Positions 1 through 6,158 of a stretch of DNA of 10,657 nucleotides are shown piece after piece. The stretch comes from Candidatus Woesearchaeota archaeon. Lineage in GTDB: Archaea > Nanobdellota > Nanobdellia > Woesearchaeales > GW2011-AR9. The position numbers and the translations under genes were made by a program. The notes below the pieces were generated by a model. The model was not told the origin of the DNA, ran no database searches, and saw nothing but the letters and a program-made list of their open reading frames with translations. The stretch covers positions 1 to 10,657 of the forward strand of contig JACQNF010000092.1 in the NCBI GenBank assembly GCA_016203215.1, read 5' to 3'. Positions within the stretch are counted from its first letter, which is position 1; the number at the start of each line of letters is the position of its first letter.

Positions 1-515
1 AGACGAACGTAGTTGTCCCACCACCACCTCCACCACCGCCGCCAGCGCAATGTGCAGATGGAAAAGACAATGACAACGATGGGCTTATTGATCTTGCAGA
101 TCCAGGATGTGCATCGCCACAAGATAATGATGAGACGAATGTAGTCATTCCTCCGGTAGTCAACCCCCCTGTAAATCCAGAACCAGTTAAGACCAAAGAC
201 GCAGAACTGATCATCAAATCAGTAGTAATTGCACCGGAAGAAATCTTCGCCGCCGACCAGCAAACGCACGTGTTCGTCACCGTACTGAATGAAAGTAACG
301 TAAAGGCAGAAGACCTTCGCGCCGTGATTATTATCCCCGAACTAGGGATCATCCAATCAACACATTCATTCGATCTGGGAAAGAACAAAGAACGGAAAGA
401 AGGAATTTCTCTCCACATCCCCGCAGAGGCGGCAAACGGAACGTACCTTGTTCAGGTAATGGTTAAAAACGATTCCCAGCACACCACGGCGTACCGTCAA
501 TTAACCATTCAATAA
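1..515 (+). CDS. C-terminal part of a secreted proline-rich surface protein with CARDB-like domain (5'-truncated)
   Basis: The reading frame is open from base 3 to the TAA at 513-515 and enters from outside the window, so only the last 170 residues are visible. They begin with a run of nine prolines (bases 18-44). An acidic Cys-bracketed segment follows (residues 17-36, key residues C17, D19, D22, D24, D26, D30, D33, C36; pattern C-DG-DND-DG-D-DPGC), resembling calcium-binding loops seen in secreted proteins. A short phrase, TNVV(V/I)PP, occurs before and after this loop, suggesting a repeated linker unit. The last ~105 residues form a beta-rich domain (IIPELG... NGTYLVQVMV) that aligns well by eye with residues ~165-270 of the next gene. 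No membrane anchor is present at the C-terminus. The likely role is an extracellular or S-layer-associated protein; the exact function is unknown. The frame and extracellular character are clear; the domain family name is inferred. Confidence 0.8.
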   Translation, partial: TNVVVPPPPPPPPPAQCADGKDNDNDGLIDLADPGCASPQDNDETNVVIPPVVNPPVNPEPVKTKDAELIIKSVVIAPEEIFAADQQTHVFVTVLNESNVKAEDLRAVIIIPELGIIQSTHSFDLGKNKERKEGISLHIPAEAANGTYLVQVMVKNDSQHTTAYRQLTIQ

Positions 516-560
516 TAAGAACTGAGTGTAGTTACTTTCTGATACTAAAAAAGGCGAAAC

Positions 561-570
561 ATTTATATAT
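561..570 (+). promoter_or_regulatory. TATA box of the S-layer-like gene
   Basis: ATTTATATAT is a strong archaeal TATA match. With the usual ~26 bp spacing, transcription should start near 592, giving a leader of about 74 nt before the ATG at 666. This is longer than the leaders of most other genes here. The intergenic space 516-560 upstream contains nothing else recognisable. Confidence 0.75.
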
Positions 571-595
571 AACCCATCTTTTGAATGTTCAATAC

Positions 596-636
596 GAGAG
601 CACGTCTCTCTATCCTGCTCATACCCTTTCGGGGTA
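596..636 (+). promoter_or_regulatory. Two consecutive hairpins in the 5' leader of the S-layer-like gene
   Basis: GAGAG (596-600) pairs with CTCTC (606-610) around a 5-nt loop, and TACCC (622-626) pairs with GGGTA (632-636) around TTTCG. Both fall inside the predicted ~74-nt leader, upstream of the Shine-Dalgarno at 651-656. They could stabilise an abundant mRNA or modulate translation; that role is inferred. Neither is followed by a T-run, so they are not terminator-like. Confidence 0.45.
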
Positions 637-650
637 AGAAGAGGAAATTT

Positions 651-656
651 GGAGGA
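651..656 (+). promoter_or_regulatory. Shine-Dalgarno of the S-layer-like gene
   Basis: GGAGGA lies 9 nt before the ATG at 666, a good match to the archaeal anti-SD. It fixes this ATG as the start and contrasts with the leaderless starts used by most other genes in the window. Confidence 0.7.
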
Positions 657-665
657 AGATAAAAA

Positions 666-1967
666 ATGAGAAAACTACGAAACGTAATGGCTTTTTTCGT
701 CATGAGCGTACTGTTGGTTTCCCTTGTTAGCGCCGCTCCTGTGAGCGTAAGCACACTTGGCAGCCTAACCACAAACGATGTAACAGTAGAAGTAAATGAT
801 GAAGAAGTTGATGAAAAAACCCTTCTTGTAGTAGAAGAAGGAGAAAAACTTCACGTTGAAGTTGAATTGAAACTACCTGCAACTGTCAAAGATGCAAACA
901 ACAATGATGTTGCAGCGAAAGATGCAAAGCAAATTGAAGTTCTTGCCCGCCTGAGTGGGTACGAATACTCTGATTACGTCTCATTAGAAGACGTATCTCC
1001 TGTCTTTGATCTCAAAGCAGGAACCAAGAAAACTGTTGATCTCGAATTGACAGTTCCAAACGATATCAGCAACGAAAAGAACACCTTGCGTGTCTTTGTG
1101 CTTGACCGAAACTCACAAGAGATCGTGAAAACATTCACATTTCATGTAGAGTCACCTCGTCACGCAGTTGAAATTAATGACCTTTATTTCTCCCCTGGAG
1201 AAACCGTTAAAGCAGGCCGCGCTCTGCTTGTCACGCCAGTATTGGAAAACTATGGCGACAGAACCGAAGATGATGTTGTTGTCACCGTTGAAATCCCAGC
1301 ACTTGGTGTTAAAGCTACAGAAGTTGTTAAAGAACTAGAAGCTGACGAACGCAAAGATGTTCCAGAAATGTTCTTGCCAATTCCTGTTTCTGCAGCAGCA
1401 GGTACATACGATGTAAAAGTGACCGCTAAATACGATCGGTATGAAACGGCAACCAAAACTTCATCTGTTACCGTTGTCGCAAGCGAAATGGTGAAAGCAG
1501 ACAAAGTCTTGCTTGCAGTTGGACCTGGCGCACAAACTGTTGCACCTGGTAAGACCGCAACATACGGCATCGCTCTAAGCAACGAAGGCACAACGACAAA
1601 AGCATTTACCTTTGATGTCGCTACTGGCGGCAACTGGGCAACCGCTTCTGTCAGTGAAATGCTTGTGGTCCTTGCTCCAGGACAGAACAAAGTCGTCTAT
1701 GTTGACGTAGCACCTGCAGCTGACGCAGCCGCTGGCCAATATATGGTCTCAGTAGCTGTCAAAGCGGGCAGTGAAACCGTTCAAACGATTGCTCTTCAAG
1801 CAACGGTAGCTCAAGCTCCTGCTGCAGTTGAAAGCAACGATTTCAATCTCCGCAACGGCCTTGAAATTGCCTTGATTGTACTAGTAGTATTACTGGTCAT
1901 CATCGGCTTGATCATCGGCTTTAGCAGATTGAGAAAAGACGACGAAGAAGAACAAACGTACTACTAA
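666..1967 (+). CDS. S-layer-like / CARDB-type cell-surface protein with C-terminal membrane anchor
   Basis: 433 aa. Residues 1-23 form a Sec-type signal peptide (MRKLRN, a hydrophobic core, then VSA before the likely cleavage site). The body is all beta-sandwich-like. It has an acidic N-terminal domain (~35-162), a CARDB-like domain (~165-272, with EIPALG and AGTYDVKV), and a third domain (~285-382) resembling the NEW3/alpha-galactosidase-associated type (VAPGKTATY... LSNEG... LAPGQ... AAGQYMVSV). Residues 400-420 form a single membrane helix followed by a short charged tail (RLRKDDEEEQTYY), so the protein should be extracellular and anchored by its C-terminus. Such proteins are often annotated 'putative S-layer protein' in DPANN genomes. 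The strong TATA box, Shine-Dalgarno and structured leader fit an abundant surface protein. The CARDB-like domain is shared with the upstream partial gene, suggesting duplication. The surface location is well supported; the S-layer role is an inference. Confidence 0.85.
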   Translation: MRKLRNVMAFFVMSVLLVSLVSAAPVSVSTLGSLTTNDVTVEVNDEEVDEKTLLVVEEGEKLHVEVELKLPATVKDANNNDVAAKDAKQIEVLARLSGYEYSDYVSLEDVSPVFDLKAGTKKTVDLELTVPNDISNEKNTLRVFVLDRNSQEIVKTFTFHVESPRHAVEINDLYFSPGETVKAGRALLVTPVLENYGDRTEDDVVVTVEIPALGVKATEVVKELEADERKDVPEMFLPIPVSAAAGTYDVKVTAKYDRYETATKTSSVTVVASEMVKADKVLLAVGPGAQTVAPGKTATYGIALSNEGTTTKAFTFDVATGGNWATASVSEMLVVLAPGQNKVVYVDVAPAADAAAGQYMVSVAVKAGSETVQTIALQATVAQAPAAVESNDFNLRNGLEIALIVLVVLLVIIGLIIGFSRLRKDDEEEQTYY

Positions 1968-1987
1968 GTAGTATTTTATCTTCTTCC

Positions 1988-2012
1988 ATTTTTTTTCTTT
2001 TTATCTTTTATT
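1988..2012 (+). terminator. T-rich archaeal terminator after the S-layer-like gene
   Basis: About 20 bp after the stop codon, several T-runs occur in a row (CCATTTTTTTTCTTTTTATCTT), including an uninterrupted run of eight. Oligo-T tracts without a stem are the usual archaeal termination signal. The same T-rich zone merges into the possible promoter of the next gene. Confidence 0.7.
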
Positions 2013-2019
2013 TAATCAT

Positions 2020-2029
2020 TTTTTTAAAG
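2020..2029 (+). promoter_or_regulatory. Possible TATA box of the geranylgeranyl reductase gene
   Basis: TTTTTTAAAG is centred about 27 bp before the ATG at 2052 and would give a leaderless mRNA. No Shine-Dalgarno precedes this ATG, which is consistent. The surroundings are so AT-rich that the exact box is uncertain; TTATTTAAT just upstream is an alternative. Confidence 0.4.
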
Positions 2030-2051
2030 AACATTCTCTGATGAGACCCAG

Positions 2052-3140
2052 ATGAACATTGCAATCATCGGCGCAGGCCCCGCGGGATGTTATACTGGCT
2101 ATCTTCTCGCGAAAGAAGGCCACGAAGTCTCAATCTATGAGAATCACTCTGCCGTCGGCTCTCCGATTCAGTGCACAGGGATTCTTACTTCTGATTTTGA
2201 CCAATTTGGTTTCCCCCTGGATTCCTTTCTGGTGAATACGATCGATTCCATCGAGGTAATTTCTCCCTCCAATCAAAAAATCACGATTAAACAGAGAGAT
2301 TACATCGTCTGCCGGATTCGATTTGATAATTTCTTTGCAGACAAAGCCAAGAATGCCGGTGCAAAGATCTTTGTAAATCATAGTTTCCAACGCCGAGAAG
2401 GAAATACATTAGTGATCAAGGAAACAGAGAACAAAAGAGAGATTCAGATAACACCAGACATCGTTATCGCCGCCGATGGGCCATTGTCGCCAACGGCGAA
2501 GGCGTATGGATTTTATCATCCCCGACGGGAGAATTATTACGGGGTCCAAGCAATAGTCAAAGGAACTTTTGAACCGCACACGATCAAGACCTATTTTGGC
2601 AACGAGATCTGCCCCGGATTGTTCGCATGGATCGCTCCGGAATCATCAACAAGTGCACGCGTGGGGGTAGCTACGCTCAAGAACAGCAAACACTATTTTG
2701 ATCTTTTCATGAAAGAACATAACTTTACCGCCGCAGAAATGCAGGCCGGCACAATTCCCGTGTATCACCCCAAACAAAAACTCCATCGAGAGAACTGTTA
2801 TCTCGTTGGTGATGCTGCCGGGTATGTGAAAGCGACGACGCTTGGCGGTCTCATCCCCGGATTGCAACAGGCGGAGATTCTCGCTCGAGCCATTGTGGAG
2901 CAGAAAAATTACGATCATGACGTCGCACCGCTTCGTAAAAAATTAGGACTCCACCTGAAAGTACACGAAATCATGGCTCGGTTCTCAGACAAAGATTGGG
3001 ATACGCTCATCTCGTATGTGGGCCAGCCTAAGATTCAAGCAATATTTGAGAAATATACCCGAGATAATCCTATTCCCCTCGTCAGTCACGCGCTCTTGAA
3101 AGAGCCGAGGTTTCTCCGGTTTGGGAAGTATTTGCGATAA
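2052..3140 (+). CDS. Geranylgeranyl reductase family FAD-dependent oxidoreductase
   Basis: 362 aa, the normal length of the archaeal family. The N-terminus has the dinucleotide-binding loop GAGPAG (7-12) and the ribose-binding acidic residue E30. It is followed by the GSPIQCTGIL segment (36-45, with C41) that is typical of geranylgeranyl reductases. Other family marks are ADGP (141-144), CPGLFAW near 187-193 (the substrate-pocket P-Y-W-type motif), and the C-terminal FAD motif LVGDAAGYVKATTLGGLIPG (251-270). The family reduces isoprenoid double bonds, in archaea chiefly in the geranylgeranyl chains of membrane phospholipids. Saturation of archaeal ether lipids at the membrane is therefore the best assignment, although paralogues acting on other isoprenoids or flavoprotein substrates exist. 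It is a single transcription unit converging on the minus-strand gene that ends at 3185. The family call is firm; the exact substrate is inferred. Confidence 0.88.
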   Translation: MNIAIIGAGPAGCYTGYLLAKEGHEVSIYENHSAVGSPIQCTGILTSDFDQFGFPLDSFLVNTIDSIEVISPSNQKITIKQRDYIVCRIRFDNFFADKAKNAGAKIFVNHSFQRREGNTLVIKETENKREIQITPDIVIAADGPLSPTAKAYGFYHPRRENYYGVQAIVKGTFEPHTIKTYFGNEICPGLFAWIAPESSTSARVGVATLKNSKHYFDLFMKEHNFTAAEMQAGTIPVYHPKQKLHRENCYLVGDAAGYVKATTLGGLIPGLQQAEILARAIVEQKNYDHDVAPLRKKLGLHLKVHEIMARFSDKDWDTLISYVGQPKIQAIFEKYTRDNPIPLVSHALLKEPRFLRFGKYLR

Positions 3141-3171
3141 ACATCAGTATCAACCAGGTACTGTCACTACT

Positions 3172-3184
3172 AAGTATTTTTTCT
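3172..3184 (+). terminator. T-run terminator in the convergent gap 3141-3184
   Basis: AAGTATTTTTTCTC follows the reductase stop codon by about 30 bp and contains six consecutive T residues. The 44-bp gap holds no other recognisable feature. Confidence 0.5.
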
Positions 3185-3937
3185 CTAATCCGCAAACCGC
3201 GCTAACAGACGGGCATACTCTTTTGTCAATCCGCCCAAACGGAAGATGATTATTTCTTTGATTTTCTGTTCACGCGCAATGATCAGGTCCTGCTTTAATT
3301 GTTCTAACGAAAGCAGCGGCTCTGTCCCGTGGATCCCAGGAGCAATTGTTCCCAGAGCAGGGATGTACTTTTGTCCAAGTTCCAACCGCCCACTTTCCCA
3401 TTGCTCACGCAAAAAATGATCGGTAAATGGATGAAGAGAGTGATAAAACATCTTCACGACTTTTACCTTTGGATGAGGATAATGCAGGCCGACCCATTCT
3501 AATTTCTTCTTTCGTGTTGTATCCAATGGATGATATTCCGCAAGATAGATTTCCCCATAATACAAGTTAATAAATTCGGAGATCATCTTTTTATTGGCGC
3601 TGAAATGGAGAAATTCCGTGCAGAAAAGGGATGGATGCCGAGTAGTAGGAAGTTCAAGGTCAAGCATAACGGGAACGACTTGTTTTTCAAGTTCGTGAAA
3701 AATACGATGCAACGCTTTCCTCTGGGAAAACGGAGAGATCCAATATCCTTCCTTCTTCTTTAAGACTGGCCAGTAGATGGTTTCGAGGATATTTCCCCGC
3801 GAACGTAGCTGTTCTTGAAGACGCTGGAATGCCGCAAAGCCAGGAGAAGCAACGTAGAGTTTTGTCTTCCACTTCACGAGATCTAATTTCCCGATATTTT
3901 CGGGAGTAGGAAACTCTTCAAAGAAGCTGATACGCAT
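3185..3937 (-). CDS. Conserved-looking orphan protein with TIM-barrel-like pattern
   Basis: I do not recognise a named family. From the ATG at 3937 the product has 250 aa; an overlapping GTG at 3940 would add one residue. A TATA box at 3961-3972 places transcription initiation right at the start codon, so the mRNA is probably leaderless. The protein has no signal peptide or membrane segment. Hydrophobic strands recur at regular spacing: RISFF, KLYVAS, ETIYWPV, VVPVMLDLELP, EIYLAEY, KVKVVKMFYHS, KYIPALGTIAPG and KEIIIFRLGGL. Helices lie between them, so about eight beta/alpha units fit a TIM barrel. Strand ends carry acidic or polar residues (D94, E96; E135, H137; H167), as in enzymes of glycoside-hydrolase-like barrels. 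The C-terminal strand-loop FRLGGL and the ALGTIAPGIHGTEP loop look functionally constrained. It is cytoplasmic by prediction. The fold is an inference, and no reaction can be assigned. Confidence 0.8.
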   Translation of the reverse strand: MRISFFEEFPTPENIGKLDLVKWKTKLYVASPGFAAFQRLQEQLRSRGNILETIYWPVLKKKEGYWISPFSQRKALHRIFHELEKQVVPVMLDLELPTTRHPSLFCTEFLHFSANKKMISEFINLYYGEIYLAEYHPLDTTRKKKLEWVGLHYPHPKVKVVKMFYHSLHPFTDHFLREQWESGRLELGQKYIPALGTIAPGIHGTEPLLSLEQLKQDLIIAREQKIKEIIIFRLGGLTKEYARLLARFAD

Positions 3938-3960
3938 CACCTATCTAAAGAGAATTATTG

Positions 3961-3972
3961 TTAATATAATTT
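3961..3972 (-). promoter_or_regulatory. TATA box of the TIM-barrel-like orphan gene
   Basis: On the minus strand the sequence reads AATTATATTAAC, centred ~26-29 bp before the overlapping GTG/ATG at 3940/3937. This predicts a leaderless transcript. Confidence 0.6.
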
Positions 3973-3989
3973 GCGATTCCAAAAGCTCT

Positions 3990-4061
3990 GTGGAAAAAGT
4001 CGCCGTCGTGACAACGAACATAATATAAACGATCCCTACGCCTTGACTATTGACTTTCCAC
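3990..4061. repeat. Imperfect inverted repeat in the divergent intergenic region
   Basis: GTGGAAAAAGTC (3990-4001) is the reverse complement of GACTTTCCAC (4052-4061) except for two extra A residues, with a 50-bp spacer. The spacer includes an extra TATA-like CATAATATAAAC (4019-4030) facing the Nudix gene. The rest of the 3941-4115 region holds the two divergent promoters. The repeat may be an operator-like or RNA structure; nothing shows which. Confidence 0.35.
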
Positions 4062-4085
4062 TATTTCTGTTACACCATCTAAATG

Positions 4086-4094
4086 TATTTATAA
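4086..4094 (+). promoter_or_regulatory. TATA box of the Nudix gene
   Basis: TATTTATAA is centred 26 bp before the ATG at 4116 and predicts a leaderless mRNA. No Shine-Dalgarno precedes the ATG. Confidence 0.65.
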
Positions 4095-4115
4095 TCTCTC
4101 CTCACATTTGATCTT

Positions 4116-4595
4116 ATGAATCAATATCCCCTTGCCGTGGCTATCGCCGCACTAATCCACAATGAGAAGATCCTTCTGATTAAACGTGTAAAAGGGAGTT
4201 ACATCGGTTTCTGGGGACTTCCTGGCGGGAAAATCGAGAAGAACGAGCATGTTTCCGACGCCGCGATCCGTGAGATCAAAGAAGAGACCGGTATCCCCTG
4301 CCAATTTAAAGAGCATCTTGGATTGGTTTCAGAACACCTTACAGAAAAGAAAGAAGTGGTCCAACATTTCCTCCTCCATCTTTGCCGTCTTCATCCACAG
4401 ACAGCACAGTTTGTTGAAAGTAATGAAGGAGCCCTCGCCTGGTTTGAACTGAAAGAGTTGCCGCAGCACCAAGATGAAATTATTCCGAGTGATTATGCCA
4501 TCATCGAAAACATGGTTTTACGCAAAGGAAAAAATTATTATAATTGTGTCGTCGAAAAGCTAGGCAATCAACACGCCATCCTTCAGTTTGAATAA
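4116..4595 (+). CDS. Nudix family hydrolase
   Basis: 159 aa with a complete Nudix box at residues 38-60: G38, E44, then R52-E53-x-x-E56-E57-x-G59 (REIKEETG), an exact match to G-x5-E-x7-REUxEExGU. The glutamates coordinate the Mg2+ or Mn2+ that cleaves a nucleoside diphosphate linked to another moiety. The preceding strand-loop (LIKRVKGSYIGFWGLPGG) is typical of the MutT/ADP-ribose pyrophosphatase-like side of the family. A short beta-rich tail (~133-159) extends past the core. Substrate (oxidised dNTP, ADP-ribose, NADH, capped nucleotides) cannot be read from sequence. It is cytoplasmic. The gene lies 30 bp upstream of the small Rossmann-like gene at 4626, which has its own TATA box, so the two are neighbours rather than an obligate operon. 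Confidence 0.92.
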   Translation: MNQYPLAVAIAALIHNEKILLIKRVKGSYIGFWGLPGGKIEKNEHVSDAAIREIKEETGIPCQFKEHLGLVSEHLTEKKEVVQHFLLHLCRLHPQTAQFVESNEGALAWFELKELPQHQDEIIPSDYAIIENMVLRKGKNYYNCVVEKLGNQHAILQFE

Positions 4596-4596
4596 T

Positions 4597-4605
4597 CTTA
4601 TAAAT
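4597..4605 (+). promoter_or_regulatory. TATA box of the 4626 gene
   Basis: CTTATAAAT begins immediately after the Nudix stop codon and is centred 25 bp before the ATG at 4626. Transcription would start at or next to the start codon. Confidence 0.6.
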
Positions 4606-4625
4606 GCTTTCTCTCTTTCGGACGC

Positions 4626-5003
4626 ATGGCAACGCTCCTCGCATGGTTATCCACCGGAAAAGGGACATGGGCAGAAGTTTCTCGAATCCTCCAAGCGCAA
4701 CAATGGACAAATGCATATTTATTGACAAACCAGTTTGGGATAGAGAACTTCACAAAGAAAGGAGAAAATGTCCATCTTGTTTCTGTAAATGGTGAGACCA
4801 CGGATTGCGCAACGTTAGTCCAAGAGATCAAATCAAAACTAAAAGGGAAAATAAACGATTTTGAAATTGCCCTTAATTTCGCTTCTGGGACAGGGAAAGA
4901 ACACATGGCACTTGTAGAAGCAGTTCTAGAGATGGGGTTCAATTTCCGTATCGTGACTATTCTCAATAACCAGATGGAAGTGTTGGGAATACGAAGAGAA
5001 TAA
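4626..5003 (+). CDS. Small Rossmann-like protein, possibly CARF-related
   Basis: 125 aa, no signal peptide or membrane segment. The pattern is alternating strand/helix: ATLLAWLSTGKGTW plus helix, NAYLLTNQ, VHLVSV, helix 60-73, then FEIALNFASGTGKEHMALVEAV (79-100), FNFRIVTI and MEVLGI. A first strand ending in a Gly/Ser/Thr loop, and a later strand followed by N-x-x-SGTGKEHMAL before a helix, resemble CARF domains. CARF domains are ligand-binding Rossmann folds that sense cyclic oligoadenylates, with the characteristic TGGTKxM-type motif. No effector domain is fused, and no CRISPR-cas genes are in the window. The start is supported by the TATA box at 4597-4605. Its stop codon directly abuts the stop codon of the opposing gene. 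It could equally be another single Rossmann-fold orphan; the CARF link is a hypothesis. Confidence 0.75.
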   Translation: MATLLAWLSTGKGTWAEVSRILQAQQWTNAYLLTNQFGIENFTKKGENVHLVSVNGETTDCATLVQEIKSKLKGKINDFEIALNFASGTGKEHMALVEAVLEMGFNFRIVTILNNQMEVLGIRRE

Positions 5004-5723
5004 TTACGTCATTATACCGTACCATCGATACAATAAACGATCAACCGCTTTAGTGATATTATAGCCTTGTCCGGTGATCATGATGCACGAGCCTTGGAGG
5101 GTAATTGATGCCGGTTCTTGGTACTCGAGATGGATGACCGGCCTGCCGTTCGTGTCAGCACAATTAATGATTTCGCGCCCTATGCAGGCAGTATCGTCCT
5201 CTTTCGTACACGAACCGATCGGTGCGCGGTTGATGACTTTTGCCAGGTTAACGCTCAATTCCGAAATTGCGAGAGTATAGTACTTGTCTGAAACTTCTGG
5301 ATTTATTGCGACATACACGTCGGGGAACTGGTTGAACGACGAATTTACCTCCCCCGTAATCGTGATCTGCTCCACGTCTCGCGGACCAAAGTGCAACGGG
5401 GTCTTGAAGAGCGTCCCCAATACGTAAACATCGGACCACCAGAGACCGTCGCTTTGAACGATGCTATGCTCTCCGTAAATGTATCCCCGTTCAGGAGAGA
5501 GCTTGCCCTGTTGGTTTAATTCATGGAGCTTATCAATTTCTAATTTCTGGGGTGCCGGTGAAGAGTCGAAGAGAGAAAGAGTTCCCGAACCGATGGCTAA
5601 GAGTACGGCGATAACGATAAAGATGACAATCAGCTGCTTGCGTTCTTTCTTCTTCGGATGAAGGAGAGGGTCAACAGCCGTTGGTTCTTGCTCTTTGATA
5701 GATTCTACTTTAACGTCAGACAT
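5004..5723 (-). CDS. Single-pass membrane protein with cysteine-rich extracellular domain, function unknown
   Basis: 239 aa. A charged cytoplasmic N-terminus (1-30, with KKKERK at 24-29) precedes one membrane helix (31-51), giving an N-in, C-out topology by the positive-inside rule. The ~188-residue outer domain contains four cysteines (C172, C180, C188, C213), enough for two disulfides, and mixed beta strands (VYVAIN, YYTLAISELSVNL, VIHLEY, ITLQGSCIMITG). I do not recognise the family. A minus-strand TATA box at 5744-5755 is 26 bp from the ATG, so the mRNA is probably leaderless. A G-run (5724-5728) sits directly before the ATG. It is convergent with, and directly abuts, the gene ending at 5003. 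Confidence 0.82.
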   Translation of the reverse strand: MSDVKVESIKEQEPTAVDPLLHPKKKERKQLIVIFIVIAVLLAIGSGTLSLFDSSPAPQKLEIDKLHELNQQGKLSPERGYIYGEHSIVQSDGLWWSDVYVLGTLFKTPLHFGPRDVEQITITGEVNSSFNQFPDVYVAINPEVSDKYYTLAISELSVNLAKVINRAPIGSCTKEDDTACIGREIINCADTNGRPVIHLEYQEPASITLQGSCIMITGQGYNITKAVDRLLYRWYGIMT

Positions 5724-5743
5724 CCCCCTTTCTCTTAGACGAT

Positions 5744-5755
5744 GATTTATATAGT
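5744..5755 (-). promoter_or_regulatory. TATA box of the 5004-5723 membrane protein gene
   Basis: On the minus strand this reads ACTATATAAATC, centred about 26 bp before the ATG at 5723. The remaining gap, 5756-5851, is pyrimidine-rich on the minus strand and contains no recognisable element beyond possible weak termination signals for the gene ending at 5852. Confidence 0.65.
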
Positions 5756-5851
5756 TTATGCAAACAAAGGCTCGGTAAAAGACAAGAAACGATCCAAACC
5801 GCAGAAGAAAATGTCAACCGCGGAGGGGGTGTGCTGTCTCTCTCGAAAAGA

Positions 5852-6112
5852 TCAGCGCGGGATCAAGTCCCCTGCTGCCTCGAGAAGCAATTCGATATCA
5901 GAAACGGAATAGTATACCTTTCTCCCATCCCAAATCGAACCACTCTTATAATGGTACTCTTCAACGCGCAGAAAGAGAGCATTACCTCCTAACGGATGGT
6001 ATTCTCTCAGGCGGGCAGATTCTTTTTCCTTGGCAATTTTCTCCGCTTCGGTAAGATCATGTCCTTTGTAGACCAATGTTCCTTTTTCAAAGACAGCATA
6101 GAGTGGTTCCAT
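5852..6112 (-). CDS. Small orphan protein (86 aa) downstream of the dehydrogenase
   Basis: I do not recognise this protein. From the ATG at 6112 it has 86 aa. An in-frame GTG at 6118 lies inside the Shine-Dalgarno and is therefore an unlikely start. The product is charged and soluble, with an N-terminal strand pair (PLYAVFEKGTLVYKG), a Lys/Glu-rich helix (TEAEKIAKEKESARL), strands LFLRVEEYHY and RKVYYSV, and a C-terminal helix. It has no cysteine and no membrane segment. Its ATG is 47 bp past the dehydrogenase stop on the same strand, and its clear SD fits translation from a shared mRNA. Confidence 0.7.
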   Translation of the reverse strand: MEPLYAVFEKGTLVYKGHDLTEAEKIAKEKESARLREYHPLGGNALFLRVEEYHYKSGSIWDGRKVYYSVSDIELLLEAAGDLIPR

Positions 6113-6115
6113 AGA

Positions 6116-6122
6116 CACCTCT
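6116..6122 (-). promoter_or_regulatory. Shine-Dalgarno deciding the start of the 86-aa gene
   Basis: AGAGGTG on the minus strand, 3 nt before the ATG at 6112, matches the anti-SD core GAGGTG. It overlaps the alternative GTG at 6118-6116 and therefore favours the ATG. No convincing TATA box lies at leaderless spacing, supporting cotranscription with the upstream dehydrogenase. Confidence 0.6.
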
Positions 6123-6158
6123 TTGTTTACAAACTGAATAGCACGCAGATTTAACTAA

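Noticed and set aside
18..44. CCA/CCG tandem repeat as a CRISPR or microsatellite feature
   Set aside because: It encodes an in-frame polyproline run in a secreted protein; there are no repeat-spacer units.
1250..1690. 146-codon open frame on the minus strand within the S-layer-like gene
   Set aside because: It is antisense to a clearly coding gene, has low-complexity Ser/Thr/Ala/Val composition from complementing beta-rich codons, and has no promoter or SD.
4598..4966. 122-codon minus-strand open frame opposite the CARF-like gene
   Set aside because: The plus-strand frame has a TATA box at leaderless spacing and a coherent Rossmann pattern; the antisense frame lacks both.
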